Positions 30,605-39,434 of a DNA stretch of 64,000 nucleotides are shown here, piece by piece; position 1 is the first letter of the stretch, and each line of letters opens with the position of its first letter. Made by a program: the position numbers and the translations under genes. Below the pieces are notes generated by a model. It did no database searches. It was not told the DNA's origin and saw nothing but the letters and a program-made list of their open reading frames with translations. The DNA lies in contig NZ_CP068023.1 in NCBI RefSeq assembly GCF_016695175.1, forward strand, positions 732,501 to 796,500. The letters are read 5' to 3'. This DNA is from Pseudoalteromonas sp. GCY (GTDB lineage Bacteria > Pseudomonadota > Gammaproteobacteria > Enterobacterales > Alteromonadaceae).

Positions 30605-31243
30605 CGAGTAGCAGCGCCTTTATTTCGCGAAGAAACACATCGTAGCAGCGGACTTTATGTCGCGAAGAAACACATCGTAGCAGCGACTTTAGGTCGCGAA
30701 AAAACACACCGTAGCAGCGACTTTAAGTCGCCAAGAAACACATCGTAGCAGCGGACTTTATGTCGCGAAGAAACACATCGTAGCAGCGACTTTAAGTCGC
30801 CAAGAAACACATCGTAGCAGCGACTTTATGGCGCGAAAAAACACATCGTAGCAGCGACTTTAAGTCGCCAAGAAACACATCGTAGCAGCGGACTTTATGT
30901 CGCGAAAAAACACACCGTAGCAGCGGACTTTATGTCGCGAAAAAACATGTCGTAGCAGCGCCTTTATGGCGCGAAAAAACACGCCGTAGCAGCGACTTTA
31001 TGTCGCGAAAAAAAACATCGTAGCAGCGACTTTATGTCGCGAAGAAACACGCCGTAGCTGCGGACTTTATGTCGCGAAGAAACACGCCGTAGCAGCGACT
31101 TTATGTCGCGAAAAAATATATCGTAGCGGCGACTTTATGTCGCGAAAAAACACATCGTAGCAGCGGACTTTATGTCGCGAAAAACATCGTAGCAGCGACT
31201 TTATGTCGCGAAAAACATCGTAGCAGCGACTTTATGTCGCGAC
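30605..31243. repeat. tandem array of 19 GTAG-headed palindromic repeats
   Basis: Nineteen head-to-tail units with a period of 34-35 bases (31-32 in the last two steps) fill the hflC-porin gap. The consensus is CGTAGCAGCGACTTTATG, then TCGCGAA and an A-rich tail ending ACACAT. Each unit holds a GCGAC-TTTAT-GTCGC hairpin. Some carry GCGGAC (an extra G, explaining 35-base units), and unit 11 has GCGCC-TTTAT-GGCGC, a paired change. Unit starts: 30606, 30641, 30676, 30710, 30744, 30779, 30813, 30847, 30881, 30916, 30951, 30985, 31019, 31053, 31088, 31122, 31156, 31188, 31219. The segment between palindromes is near-constant, so this is not CRISPR. A 75-codon frame running into it looks spurious. 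Confidence 0.9.
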
Positions 31244-31248
31244 CAACA

Positions 31249-31272
31249 ATAAAAAAGCGGCCAATAGGCCGC
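31249..31272 (-). terminator. intrinsic terminator of the porin gene
   Basis: The stem GCGGCC/GGCCGC (31257-31262 and 31267-31272) with a 4-base loop is followed on the minus strand by at least six U residues. It ends the leftward porin transcript immediately beside the repeat array. Confidence 0.85.
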
Positions 31273-31317
31273 AGTTAGGAAGTGAATTGGTACTAATCTA
31301 TTAAAATAACAAAACCT

Positions 31318-32478
31318 TTAAAACACGTACTTCACTGAAAGTTGCAGTCTGTCTAAATCACCTTCGAGGCCGCTTTCTGTTTCCCGAGTACCCATCTTAT
31401 ATTCAGCACCAAAGGTAAGTTTTTTCACGGGTGAATAAAGTAGGTTTGCGCTGTAACTCATACTTGATTTTGTCGGATCGCCAGTTACCGCTAGCAAATC
31501 GCTTTCGTTATCAGCATTAAAGAATGAGTATAAGAATGTTGAACGGAACTGATCATTCCAGCTATGTTGATAAGCAATAAAGCCCGACGTCGAGTCAATT
31601 GCATGTAACGAGTTACCGTCGTATACCGCACCATTAGCAATGTTTAGTCCTACGTAACGACCAAGCCCTTGACCTTGGGTCAGCATAAATTTCAAGTTAT
31701 TGTCACCGAAATTAACACGACCAGATGCACTGACCCCAAATGAGCTTTCAGACTCATCAGCTCCACCGATTTTATAGGTAATTTGGCGCGCAAGTGCCGC
31801 TACCGCAATATGACCCCAATCAGCATTATGTGTGTAACGTGCTGTGAAATCAGGCATGCTAGCGTCGTCAGTGACGACACGGCCACTATCTGCAGTGGTA
31901 ACTGTGCTTTCTGGGTTTTCAATAGAGAAAGACCAGTTTCCCGTGGTGTATTTTGCCATGGCTTGGCGCACGAAAACGGTGCCTTCAGCTGGGCCGACGA
32001 AATCTAAAGTCTCTGGTAGCGCACTAACATTTTGGAAGTTTGACCAAGCCTGACCGAACAAGAAGCCCTTGTAGCTCACAAAGGCTTGGCGAATACGAGG
32101 TGAGTAGGAGTTACTAACACGCTCATTGCCTCCAGATGTAGAAATAAAGTCTAGCTCGATTTTAGTCTTGATACTGCTGCCATCATCAAGCTTAGTATCG
32201 GTCCCGAAGCTAAAGCGAGATTGACGAGCGTGCATATCAAATACAGCGTCGCTATCTGAGTTAACCCCGACCGGAGTCGTACCAGGAACGTAAAAGTCTC
32301 GGCCGATATTTTGCGCACCCAGCGCGCCGTCAGAAAAGTCACTCCAAATGGCATCAAGCTTGATATAACCACCATAGTTAACTTTAGTATCGCCAATCTC
32401 AGCCGCAGTGGCAGGAAGAGCGCAGAGACTACTGATAGCAACTGCGAGCAGTTTTTTATTAATGTTATTCGTTGTCAT
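31318..32478 (-). CDS. DcaP-like outer membrane porin
   Basis: This 386-residue protein has a signal peptide (about 1-25, ending ATAA) followed by VNYGGYIKLDAIWSDF, typical of DcaP-family trimeric porins. It is rich in alternating beta strands and ends in the aromatic-terminated strand LQLSVKYVF, the BAM recognition signal. DcaP-type porins take up small organic acids or aromatic compounds; substrate here is unknown. The ATG at 32478 follows GAGGA at 8 bases. It is divergent from acs, so the two could share control. Confidence 0.85.
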   Translation of the reverse strand: MTTNNINKKLLAVAISSLCALPATAAEIGDTKVNYGGYIKLDAIWSDFSDGALGAQNIGRDFYVPGTTPVGVNSDSDAVFDMHARQSRFSFGTDTKLDDGSSIKTKIELDFISTSGGNERVSNSYSPRIRQAFVSYKGFLFGQAWSNFQNVSALPETLDFVGPAEGTVFVRQAMAKYTTGNWSFSIENPESTVTTADSGRVVTDDASMPDFTARYTHNADWGHIAVAALARQITYKIGGADESESSFGVSASGRVNFGDNNLKFMLTQGQGLGRYVGLNIANGAVYDGNSLHAIDSTSGFIAYQHSWNDQFRSTFLYSFFNADNESDLLAVTGDPTKSSMSYSANLLYSPVKKLTFGAEYKMGTRETESGLEGDLDRLQLSVKYVF

Positions 32479-32792
32479 AATCCAGTTCCTCAATAGCTGT
32501 GCTTTGCAGTTGGCAGCAGCCGATATTCATATTAATCATCACTAACTGTTGTTTAAGGTTGGTTTTTACTCAATTACCTATTGGTCTATTAGACTAAGGT
32601 GGCATACAGTAAATGAGCGGAGGATAACGCGATCATAACGTTTGAATTAGGTACAGCCGGTAAGTTGTATGAAACTTTTACGTTTGCAGCTGTTCTACAA
32701 CTAAGGTCTAATACTTAAACACCCAAGGCTGGGTGATCCTTAGGAAAAGCGTGTCTAGCAGACCTAGACCTCTAAATATAATGGAGATGACT
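32479..32792. promoter_or_regulatory. porin-acs control region with three related inverted repeats
   Basis: This 314-base gap has no gene. It contains GTCTATTAGAC (32584-32594, a perfect 5-bp inverted repeat about one base), GTCTAATACTT (32706-32716, left half conserved) and GTCTAGCAGAC (32753-32763, one mismatch pair). A small hairpin, ACCCA-AGGC-TGGGT, lies near 32722. They are candidate operator sites for the CrbR-like regulator encoded downstream of acs. That link is inference. Confidence 0.4.
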
Positions 32793-34733
32793 ATGTCACA
32801 GAGCATTTATCCAGTTCCTGAAAAAATCAAGAACGCAGCATTAATCAACGACGAGCAATATCAAGAACTATATCAAAAGTCGGTTGATGACCCCGCAGAG
32901 TTTTGGAAAGAGCACGGTCAACGTTTAGATTGGTTCAAACCCTACAGTAAAGTTAAAAATACCTCATTTGATAAAGGCCATATCAATATTAAATGGTATG
33001 AAGACGGCGTACTAAATGCCTCTTATAACTGTATCGATAGACACCTCGAAAAGCGCGCCGATAAGGTTGCGTTGATTTGGGAAGGTGATAACCCAGAACA
33101 AACAGAAAATATTACCTACCAACAGCTACACGATGAAGTCGCAAAGCTTGCCAATGGTCTTAAAAGTTTAGGCGTTACAAAGGGTGACCGCGTCGCTATT
33201 TACATGCCGATGACTCCACAAGCAATTTATGCCATGCAGGCCTGTGCAAGAATTGGTGCTATCCATTCCGTTGTGTTTGGTGGCTTTTCACCTTCAGCGA
33301 TTGCAGACCGTATCAAAGATTCTGGCGCCAAAGTTGTCATCACCTCAGATGAAGGTCGTCGCGGTGGTAATTGTGTGCCGCTTAAGGCAAATGTTGATGA
33401 AGCGGTAGCGCAAGCTGGCGTTACCACTATCGAGCATGTGATTGTACATCAATTAACAGGTGGCGATGTTGAATGGAATGCTCACGATGTATGGTGGCAT
33501 GAATTAGTTGCTGATAAACCAGCCGAATGTGAACCTGAAATGATGAATGCGGAAGATCCGCTCTTTATTCTTTATACCTCGGGCTCTACCGGTCAGCCGA
33601 AAGGGGTAGTGCATACTACGGGTGGATACCTAGTGTATGCATCAATGACCCATGAGTATGTATTCGACCTTCAAGAAGATGATATTTACTGGTGTAGCGC
33701 GGATGTGGGTTGGATCACGGGTCATAGTTATATTGCTTATGGTCCACTTGTGAATGGTTGTACTCAAGTTGTATTCGAAGGCGTGCCAACTTATCCAACG
33801 TCTGGTCGCATGGGTGAAATCGTTGATAAACATGGTGTTACTATCCTTTATACTGCGCCTACCGCGATCCGTGCTTTGATGGCGAAAGGTGACGAGCCGA
33901 CAGCAACTTCTAAGCGTGATAGTTTACGTATTTTGGGTTCGGTCGGTGAGCCAATTAATCCAGAGGCTTGGTCTTGGTATTATGAGCAAATTGGTAATAG
34001 TGATTGTCCTATCGTAGATACTTGGTGGCAAACCGAAACGGGCGGCATCATGATCACGCCACTACCTGGCGCTACTGCACTTAAGCCGGGTTCTGCGACC
34101 CGTCCATTCTTTGGTATTGCTCCTGCACTATTTGACGCGGAAGGTAATACGCTGACAGGCGCGACCGAAGGTAATCTGGTGATTTTGGATAGCTGGCCTT
34201 CACAAGCCCGTACGGTTTATGGCGACCATGAGCGCTTTGAACAAACGTACTTCTCGGCTTATCCGGGCGTTTATTTTACGGGCGATGGTTGTCGCCGTGA
34301 TGAAGACGGTTACTACTGGATCACCGGTCGCGTGGATGATGTACTTAACGTTTCAGGTCACCGCCTCGGTACTGCTGAAATCGAAAGTGCGTTAGTCGCT
34401 CACGAAGCGGTTGCTGAGGCTGCTGTGGTAGGCTATCCACACGACATTAAAGGCCAAGGGATCTATGTCTATATCACGCCAAATGAAGGGGTTACGGTAT
34501 CTGACGAGTTAACTAAAGAGGTGAGAAATTGGGTGCGTAAAGAGCTAAGCCCAATTGCAACCCCTGACATGATCCAATGGTCTCCAGGTTTACCTAAAAC
34601 CCGTTCTGGTAAAATCATGCGCCGTATTTTGCGTAAGATTGCGGCCAACGAGTATCAACAGTTAGGGGATACTTCTACACTTGCCGATCCAAGTGTGGTT
34701 GATGAATTAATCGAGAATAGATTGAATCGTTAA
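32793..34733 (+). CDS. acs: acetyl-CoA synthetase
   Basis: This 646-residue AMP-forming ligase converts acetate, ATP and CoA to acetyl-CoA. The adenylate-forming motif [11 protein letters not shown] is at 261-271. Other signatures are WWQTETGG and [20 protein letters not shown]. The regulatory and catalytic lysine is K607 in [11 protein letters not shown], the site acetylated in many bacteria. The ATG at 32793 follows GGAG at 6 bases; a longer in-frame reading lacks a ribosome binding site. A strong terminator follows. Confidence 0.97.
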   Translation: MSQSIYPVPEKIKNAALINDEQYQELYQKSVDDPAEFWKEHGQRLDWFKPYSKVKNTSFDKGHINIKWYEDGVLNASYNCIDRHLEKRADKVALIWEGDNPEQTENITYQQLHDEVAKLANGLKSLGVTKGDRVAIYMPMTPQAIYAMQACARIGAIHSVVFGGFSPSAIADRIKDSGAKVVITSDEGRRGGNCVPLKANVDEAVAQAGVTTIEHVIVHQLTGGDVEWNAHDVWWHELVADKPAECEPEMMNAEDPLFILYTSGSTGQPKGVVHTTGGYLVYASMTHEYVFDLQEDDIYWCSADVGWITGHSYIAYGPLVNGCTQVVFEGVPTYPTSGRMGEIVDKHGVTILYTAPTAIRALMAKGDEPTATSKRDSLRILGSVGEPINPEAWSWYYEQIGNSDCPIVDTWWQTETGGIMITPLPGATALKPGSATRPFFGIAPALFDAEGNTLTGATEGNLVILDSWPSQARTVYGDHERFEQTYFSAYPGVYFTGDGCRRDEDGYYWITGRVDDVLNVSGHRLGTAEIESALVAHEAVAEAAVVGYPHDIKGQGIYVYITPNEGVTVSDELTKEVRNWVRKELSPIATPDMIQWSPGLPKTRSGKIMRRILRKIAANEYQQLGDTSTLADPSVVDELIENRLNR

Positions 34734-34774
34734 CTGAATAACTTGAATTGCGACCTAATATAAACATACTATAA

Positions 34775-34808
34775 CGGCTGTTATCTTTACGATAACAGCC
34801 GATTTTTT
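34775..34808 (+). terminator. intrinsic terminator of acs
   Basis: An 11-bp stem (CGGCTGTTATC/GATAACAGCCG) with a 5-base loop is followed by TTTTTT. The T-run sits directly before the ribosome binding site of the next gene, so some read-through into that regulator is possible. Confidence 0.9.
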
Positions 34809-34819
34809 AGGAGCATAGC

Positions 34820-35473
34820 ATGTATCAGTTTTTAATCGCGGATGATCATCCTCTATTTCGAGAGGCGCTTAAGGGGGCTCTAAAAGCGCAGTTTGAAGGG
34901 TTAGAGGTATTCGAATCTGAAAACTTTGACACTACGCTCTCGGTCTTACAACAACAAGAAGAACTAGACCTACTCCTGCTCGATTTACATATGCCGGGCA
35001 ATGGTGATTTATATGGACTAATTCGGATCCGTGAGGATCACCCAAGTCTTCCAGTTGTTGTGGTTTCGGGAAGCGAAGACCTTTCTATCATTTCTAAAGT
35101 GATGGGATACGGCGCGATGGGTTTTATCCCAAAAGCGGCGTCAGTAGAACAAATTACCGAAGCCATAGAGCAAGTGCTCGAAGGTGACACGTGGTTGCCT
35201 GAAGGCATGAAAGACAAAGTGGCTGAACTTGAAGGAGAAGACAAAGAGCTTGCCCAACAAGTGGCCTCGCTCACGCCGCAACAATATAAAGTGTTGCAAT
35301 ATTTACACGAAGGCTTGCTGAATAAGCAAATTGCCTATGAGCTAAATATTTCAGAGGCAACGGTGAAAGCACATATCACCGCTATCTTCAGAAAGTTGGG
35401 TGTCTATAATCGTACTCAAGCCGTACTGATTGCTTCAAAATTACAACTAGAACCTATCGAAGCGAGTGACTAA
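34820..35473 (+). CDS. LuxR/NarL-type response regulator, CrbR-like
   Basis: The 217-residue regulator has a receiver (1-120; DD at 8-9, phosphoacceptor D55, lysine in FIPKAAS) and a C-terminal LuxR HTH (about 150-210) with LLNKQIAYELNISEATVKAHITAIFRKLGV. Its position right after acs matches CrbR of the CrbS/CrbR system, which activates acs in Vibrio and Pseudomonas. No kinase of that type is in the window. The assignment as CrbR is therefore from context and family type. An AGGAGC site precedes the ATG. Confidence 0.85.
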   Translation: MYQFLIADDHPLFREALKGALKAQFEGLEVFESENFDTTLSVLQQQEELDLLLLDLHMPGNGDLYGLIRIREDHPSLPVVVVSGSEDLSIISKVMGYGAMGFIPKAASVEQITEAIEQVLEGDTWLPEGMKDKVAELEGEDKELAQQVASLTPQQYKVLQYLHEGLLNKQIAYELNISEATVKAHITAIFRKLGVYNRTQAVLIASKLQLEPIEASD

Positions 35474-35485
35474 TTTCGCATCATT

Positions 35486-35511
35486 GCTTGCAAGGTGTTT
35501 ACCTTGCAAGC
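35486..35511. terminator. hairpin between convergent genes
   Basis: An 11-bp perfect stem (GCTTGCAAGGT/ACCTTGCAAGC) with a GTTT loop lies between the convergent regulator and VWA genes. It has no T-run on either strand, so intrinsic termination is uncertain. Confidence 0.45.
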
Positions 35512-35520
35512 AGCACTGCT

Positions 35521-36705
35521 CTAGCTTAACTCTTTAAACGCCTGACTTAGTCCTTCTATTGTTAGCGGATACATTCGATTTTGCATTAATTGATTTATTA
35601 GCTCTATCGAATGGTAATAAGACCAATAGCTTTGCGGCTGAGGGTTAAGCCAAGCCACCTTACTAAAGTGATTGGTTAAACGATTCAGCCAAGTAGCTCC
35701 TGGTTCTTGATTCCAATGCTCTACGCTACCGCCGGGGTAGGTGATTTCATAGGGGCCCATTGTCGCGTCACCAACAAATATTAGTCGATAGTCTGAGCCG
35801 TAACGGTTAATTAGCTGATAAGTATCAAGCAATTCGCTGTCACGACGATTATTATCGTGCCAAACATGTTCGTACACGCAATTATGAAAGTAAAAAAACT
35901 CAAGGTGCTTAAATTCACTGTGTGCGGCACTGAATAGTTGTTCGCAAAGCTGGATATGGTCATCCATAGAGCCGCCAATATCAAACAGCATCAATACCTT
36001 CACTGAGTTATGTCGCTCAGGAGCCATTTTCACATCCAACATGCCGCCTTGTCTTGCGGTAGCGCGAATAGTTTCATTAAGGTCGAGCTGATCACTTGCT
36101 CCGCTGCGCGCAAATTTACGCAATTGCTTGAGTGCAAGCTTAATATTGCGGCTACTGATGTCGGTATTACTGTCGAGATTGCGATACTGCCGTTTATCCC
36201 ATACTTTTACTGCTCTGCGATGACGGTTTCCATCTTGGCCAATGCGGATCCCTTCAGGATTATAGCCGTAAGCGCCAAAAGGCGAAGTGCCACCTGTACC
36301 AACCCATTTATTACCGCCTGCGTGACGTTTTTGTTGCTCTGCCAAGCGTGCTTTTAACGTTTCAAGGAGCTTGTCGAGTCCACCCATGGCGTTCAATTTG
36401 GCTTTTTCTTCTTCCGACAGCGATTTTTCAAACTCTTTACGCAGCCAATCCTCTGGAAGTTGCTGCTGTTGAAGTTGTGAGAAGAGGTCTATTGACTCTA
36501 TCCCCTCAAAATAATCAGCAAACGCACGGTCGAATTTATCAAACAAGGTTTCATCTTTCACGAAGATGGTTTTTGCCAAAAAGTAAAAGCCGTCCAGATC
36601 GGCAAAGCAAACTTCTTTATCCAGCGCCTCTAAACAGTCTAGTAATTCGCGTAGGCTCGCTTTGATACCGTAACGCCTAAGGGTGAGTACAAAATCAATG
36701 AGCAT
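35521..36705 (-). CDS. VWA domain protein (CoxE-like), partner of MoxR ATPase
   Basis: The protein has 394 residues and no signal peptide or membrane segment. A helical N-terminal half leads to a von Willebrand A domain whose MIDAS metal site begins DIGGS (242-246) within LMLFDIGGSMDDH. It lies 2 bases after a MoxR-type AAA ATPase on the same strand. MoxR/VWA pairs usually act together as chaperones that insert cofactors or remodel partner proteins. No obvious client gene adjoins it, so the target is unknown. Confidence 0.88.
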   Translation of the reverse strand: MLIDFVLTLRRYGIKASLRELLDCLEALDKEVCFADLDGFYFLAKTIFVKDETLFDKFDRAFADYFEGIESIDLFSQLQQQQLPEDWLRKEFEKSLSEEEKAKLNAMGGLDKLLETLKARLAEQQKRHAGGNKWVGTGGTSPFGAYGYNPEGIRIGQDGNRHRRAVKVWDKRQYRNLDSNTDISSRNIKLALKQLRKFARSGASDQLDLNETIRATARQGGMLDVKMAPERHNSVKVLMLFDIGGSMDDHIQLCEQLFSAAHSEFKHLEFFYFHNCVYEHVWHDNNRRDSELLDTYQLINRYGSDYRLIFVGDATMGPYEITYPGGSVEHWNQEPGATWLNRLTNHFSKVAWLNPQPQSYWSYYHSIELINQLMQNRMYPLTIEGLSQAFKELS

Positions 36706-36707
36706 GA

Positions 36708-37541
36708 TCAGCGGCGGCTCATAAAGGCGAGTTTCTCAACCAAAGAAACATCTTGCTCGTTTTTAAGTAGCGCACCAAATAACGGCATTAGGCCACCTTG
36801 GTTAGATTTGTCATGCAACGCGTCAGGGGAAATATCTTCCGCTAATAATAGTTTTAGCCAGTCGAGTAGCTCACTCGTGCTTGGCTTTTTCTTTAGGTTT
36901 GGTGTGTCGCGTAATTGGAAAAAGCTTTCGAGTGCTCGTTGCACTAAATTCGCTTTAATATGCGGAAAATGCACGTCTACTATTTGCTGCATCTCTTCTT
37001 TGCTCGGAAAGTCGATGTAGTGGAAAAAGCAGCGGCGTAAAAAGGCATCTGGTAGCTCTTTTTCATTGTTTGAAGTGATAATCACTATGGGGCGAACTTT
37101 GGCTTTTACTTGCTCGTTAGTTTCGTAGACATGAAACTCCATTTTATCGAGCTCTAACAGTAGATCATTGGGAAACTCAATATCGGCTTTGTCGATTTCA
37201 TCAATCAGCAGAACGGGGCGCTTTGTGGCGGTAAACGCCTGCCACAGCTTACCTTTGATGATGTAATTGCCAACGTCATTAACGCGAGGATCGCCAAGTT
37301 GACTGTCGCGTAAACGCGAGACCGCATCGTATTCGTAAAGCCCTTGCTGGGCTTTGGTTGTTGACTTTATATGCCATTGGATTAGTTCGGTATCTAAACT
37401 TTTTGCCAGTTCTTCGGCGAGTAAGGTCTTGCCTGTACCAGGTTCACCTTTAATTAGGAGTGGTTTTTCTAAAACGATGGCCGCATTCACGGCCTGTTGT
37501 AGAGCAGAGGTAGCAATATATTGATCAGTACCTTTAAACAT
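36708..37541 (-). CDS. MoxR family AAA+ ATPase
   Basis: This 277-residue ATPase has Walker A GEPGTGKT (32-39), Walker B VLLIDEIDKAD, sensor ITSNNEKELPDAFLRRC and an arginine finger region typical of MoxR proteins. It is the first gene of a two-gene unit with the VWA protein. Together they are likely an ATP-driven remodelling pair. Confidence 0.92.
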   Translation of the reverse strand: MFKGTDQYIATSALQQAVNAAIVLEKPLLIKGEPGTGKTLLAEELAKSLDTELIQWHIKSTTKAQQGLYEYDAVSRLRDSQLGDPRVNDVGNYIIKGKLWQAFTATKRPVLLIDEIDKADIEFPNDLLLELDKMEFHVYETNEQVKAKVRPIVIITSNNEKELPDAFLRRCFFHYIDFPSKEEMQQIVDVHFPHIKANLVQRALESFFQLRDTPNLKKKPSTSELLDWLKLLLAEDISPDALHDKSNQGGLMPLFGALLKNEQDVSLVEKLAFMSRR

Positions 37542-37587
37542 AATTCAACTTCTTGTGGTCAGATGAGATAGGCTCATCTTGCCACAA

Positions 37588-37824
37588 TCAGCTTTTCGCT
37601 GCCAACCCTGCTTCGGTTTCGATTAAGGTGAAGCGAGGCACCGCTTCGCCTTCGACCATAACGTCTTCTAAAAACATTTCAAGTGGTCGAACCCAAAAAC
37701 TCATATCTCCATATAGGGTTTGATAAACCACTTGCTTCTCTTGCGTTTCACTGTGCGTTGCCAAGGCATGCACTCGATATAGTTTTCCTTTGTAGTGGCG
37801 GTAAATTCCAGGTGTGATATCCAC
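37588..37824 (-). CDS. DUF1653 domain protein
   Basis: This protein is about 78 residues and consists almost entirely of the DUF1653 domain, opening with ITPGIYRHYKGKLYRV. I place the start at GTG 37824 because GGAG lies 9 bases upstream. The reading frame is open to an ATG at 37887, but that extension has no ribosome binding site and overlaps the promoter of the divergent gene. Function unknown. It precedes moxR on the same strand by about 46 bases. Confidence 0.8.
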   Translation of the reverse strand: MDITPGIYRHYKGKLYRVHALATHSETQEKQVVYQTLYGDMSFWVRPLEMFLEDVMVEGEAVPRFTLIETEAGLAAKS

Positions 37825-37872
37825 TAATTCAAGCTCCAAAAAATAAAAGCCGTACGTGACGGACTGAAATGT

Positions 37873-37878
37873 TATAAT
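37873..37878 (+). promoter_or_regulatory. candidate -10 box for the DUF2947 gene
   Basis: A TATAAT sits 30 bases before the start codon at 37909. The -35 region is weak. Its position argues against the long reading of the divergent DUF1653 gene. Confidence 0.4.
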
Positions 37879-37908
37879 CCGTGCCATTAAGACTGAAGGT
37901 GTTTAAAG

Positions 37909-38379
37909 ATGAATTATATTGCGCTGGACGATTATAAGAAAGCTTGGGTTTTCAAACATAAAGATCTTCCAATCGAAGAATCTGACCTGGCATTGATAAA
38001 ACCAATGTCAGCGGCGCGCGCTGCGGTGCTTTGGAGCACTATGGTAAGCAACGAAAAAGATCACCCTGATTTCTTTGATAAAACAGACTGGGTTGGTAAA
38101 GCGGAATCATGGCAAGAAACCCTCAATTGGGAGCAGCCGTGGGAAGCAGGAGAAGCATTTCCTGCAACTATCGAGCAATTTCTTGATTGGCAAGCCAATA
38201 CCACCGTGTATTTTTGTCTCTCTCGAGATGATGTAATCGAGACCCGCTTTGACGTGTTTAAGCGATGTTGGCAGAACTTTATGTTTTTGACTGACGGTAG
38301 TTTCTTAATAGGAAAAAAACGTAGTTCGGTAGTACAATTTATGGCTGAGGGGCAAGCAAAATTAGGAACCAAGCCGTAA
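37909..38379 (+). CDS. DUF2947 family protein of unknown function
   Basis: The protein has 156 residues, with no signal peptide or membrane segment. It is rich in tryptophan and acidic residues (WVFKHKDLPIEESDLALIKP near the start; WQNFMFLTDGSFLIGKK near the end). The N terminus resembles the small proteobacterial DUF2947 family, from memory. An AAGGTG lies upstream of the ATG. No function can be inferred. Confidence 0.65.
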   Translation: MNYIALDDYKKAWVFKHKDLPIEESDLALIKPMSAARAAVLWSTMVSNEKDHPDFFDKTDWVGKAESWQETLNWEQPWEAGEAFPATIEQFLDWQANTTVYFCLSRDDVIETRFDVFKRCWQNFMFLTDGSFLIGKKRSSVVQFMAEGQAKLGTKP

Positions 38380-38478
38380 GCAAGTACAGCAGAGCAGTTT
38401 GCTTTGATTTGAAACATGGCTAGTGTATAAAGGATGTAAACCAGTCTACTAAAGTAGATTGCATTGACGGGAGGCGTT

Positions 38479-39102
38479 TTGGAGCAACAGCAAAATACAA
38501 TCTGGTATGACGAAGCATCTCGCCTTGTATTTGCCGAGCTTGTAAACGTATTTTATGCCAGAGAGTTGCCGAAACTTGCTGAACTCTCCGATCATACTCG
38601 CCTTCAGCGTTTGTTAAACAGCCTGCCGTATTATGTTGAGCGCGCGGCCACACATATTATTCATGGTGATGTCCCGCTTGAGCTAGATAGTTTCAATGGA
38701 TGTTGGTTAGCAAAGCAAAAATCACAGCCTAAATGTGATGACGCTGCCAACGCAGCATTTTTTACCACTAAGGTCAAAGTGGGGCTGGTGGTTCCTGTGC
38801 TATACGCAGAACCGACGGGGACAACGGTTAGGCTCGACAGTGTCGACCAAGTGGGTGAGGCTGACAAATTGCACTGCAACCAATTTGGCTGGTTTAGTGT
38901 TAATGGCAATAGCTTACAAGTAAGTGATGAAGCGTGTGTACAACTGCTAAAACCGACGAAAGCGTTAATGACAGCGGCTTGTTGTGGTCATACTTGGTAT
39001 TTTGGCAAAGCGGTAGTACCACGAAGGCTGACGCTGAGAGAAATGTTACTTGCCAGTTCAATTAATTGGCCACAAGTACAAAAAACAAAAATGAGTCAGT
39101 GA
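38479..39102 (+). CDS. unrecognised conserved-looking protein
   Basis: I do not recognise this 207-residue protein. It has no signal peptide, and a helical N-terminal third with the run LQRLLNSLPYYVERAATHII. A beta-rich middle contains VKVGLVVPVLYAEPTGTTV. The C terminus has a Cys pair followed by His in TAACCGHTWYFG. The most likely start is TTG 38479, just after GGGAGG; another TTG at 38464 is less well placed. It lies just upstream of ftsB on the same strand. Confidence 0.7.
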   Translation: MEQQQNTIWYDEASRLVFAELVNVFYARELPKLAELSDHTRLQRLLNSLPYYVERAATHIIHGDVPLELDSFNGCWLAKQKSQPKCDDAANAAFFTTKVKVGLVVPVLYAEPTGTTVRLDSVDQVGEADKLHCNQFGWFSVNGNSLQVSDEACVQLLKPTKALMTAACCGHTWYFGKAVVPRRLTLREMLLASSINWPQVQKTKMSQ

Positions 39103-39140
39103 TCCTAATCGACTCAAAAAACAGAAGTTTGGATTAAGCA

Positions 39141-39434
39141 ATGCGATTTTTTCAGTTAGCGCTGTTGGTTTTAGCGCTATTTATTCAGTACAGACTTTGG
39201 TTCGGCCACAATGGCGTGGAGGACTACACTCGGATAAAATCCGTGGTTAAATCGCACCAAGAAACCAATGCTAACCTCAGTAAACGAAATAAATTATTAA
39301 AAGCGGATATCGAAGATTTAAAACTCGGCCTTGAAGGGGTTGAGGAGCGTGCTCGTCATGAGCTTGGCATGATTAAGCCCGGCGAAACTTTTATCCGTGT
39401 ATTACCGAAAGTACCTCATGAAAAGAAACGATAA
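39141..39434 (+). CDS. ftsB: cell division protein FtsB
   Basis: This 97-residue bitopic inner membrane protein has one membrane segment (about 3-20) followed by a coiled coil (about 35-75), the layout of FtsB. FtsB forms the FtsQBL complex that signals septal peptidoglycan synthesis. The signature region VEERARHELGMIKPGETF is intact. The 3' end overlaps ispD by 17 bases. It heads the ftsB-ispD-ispF-truD-surE-pcm-nlpD-rpoS cluster known from E. coli. Confidence 0.95.
   Translation: MRFFQLALLVLALFIQYRLWFGHNGVEDYTRIKSVVKSHQETNANLSKRNKLLKADIEDLKLGLEGVEERARHELGMIKPGETFIRVLPKVPHEKKR

Noticed and set aside
30521..30748. 75-codon open frame after hflC
   Set aside because: It begins next to the hflC terminator and runs into the repeat array; its product is repeat-derived, with no ribosome binding site.
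30605..31243. CRISPR array
   Set aside because: The sequence between palindromes is nearly the same in every unit, so there are no unique spacers, and no cas genes are nearby.
37825..37887. N-terminal extension of the DUF1653 protein
   Set aside because: The extension lacks a ribosome binding site and overlaps the -10 box of the divergent gene, whereas GGAG precedes GTG 37824.
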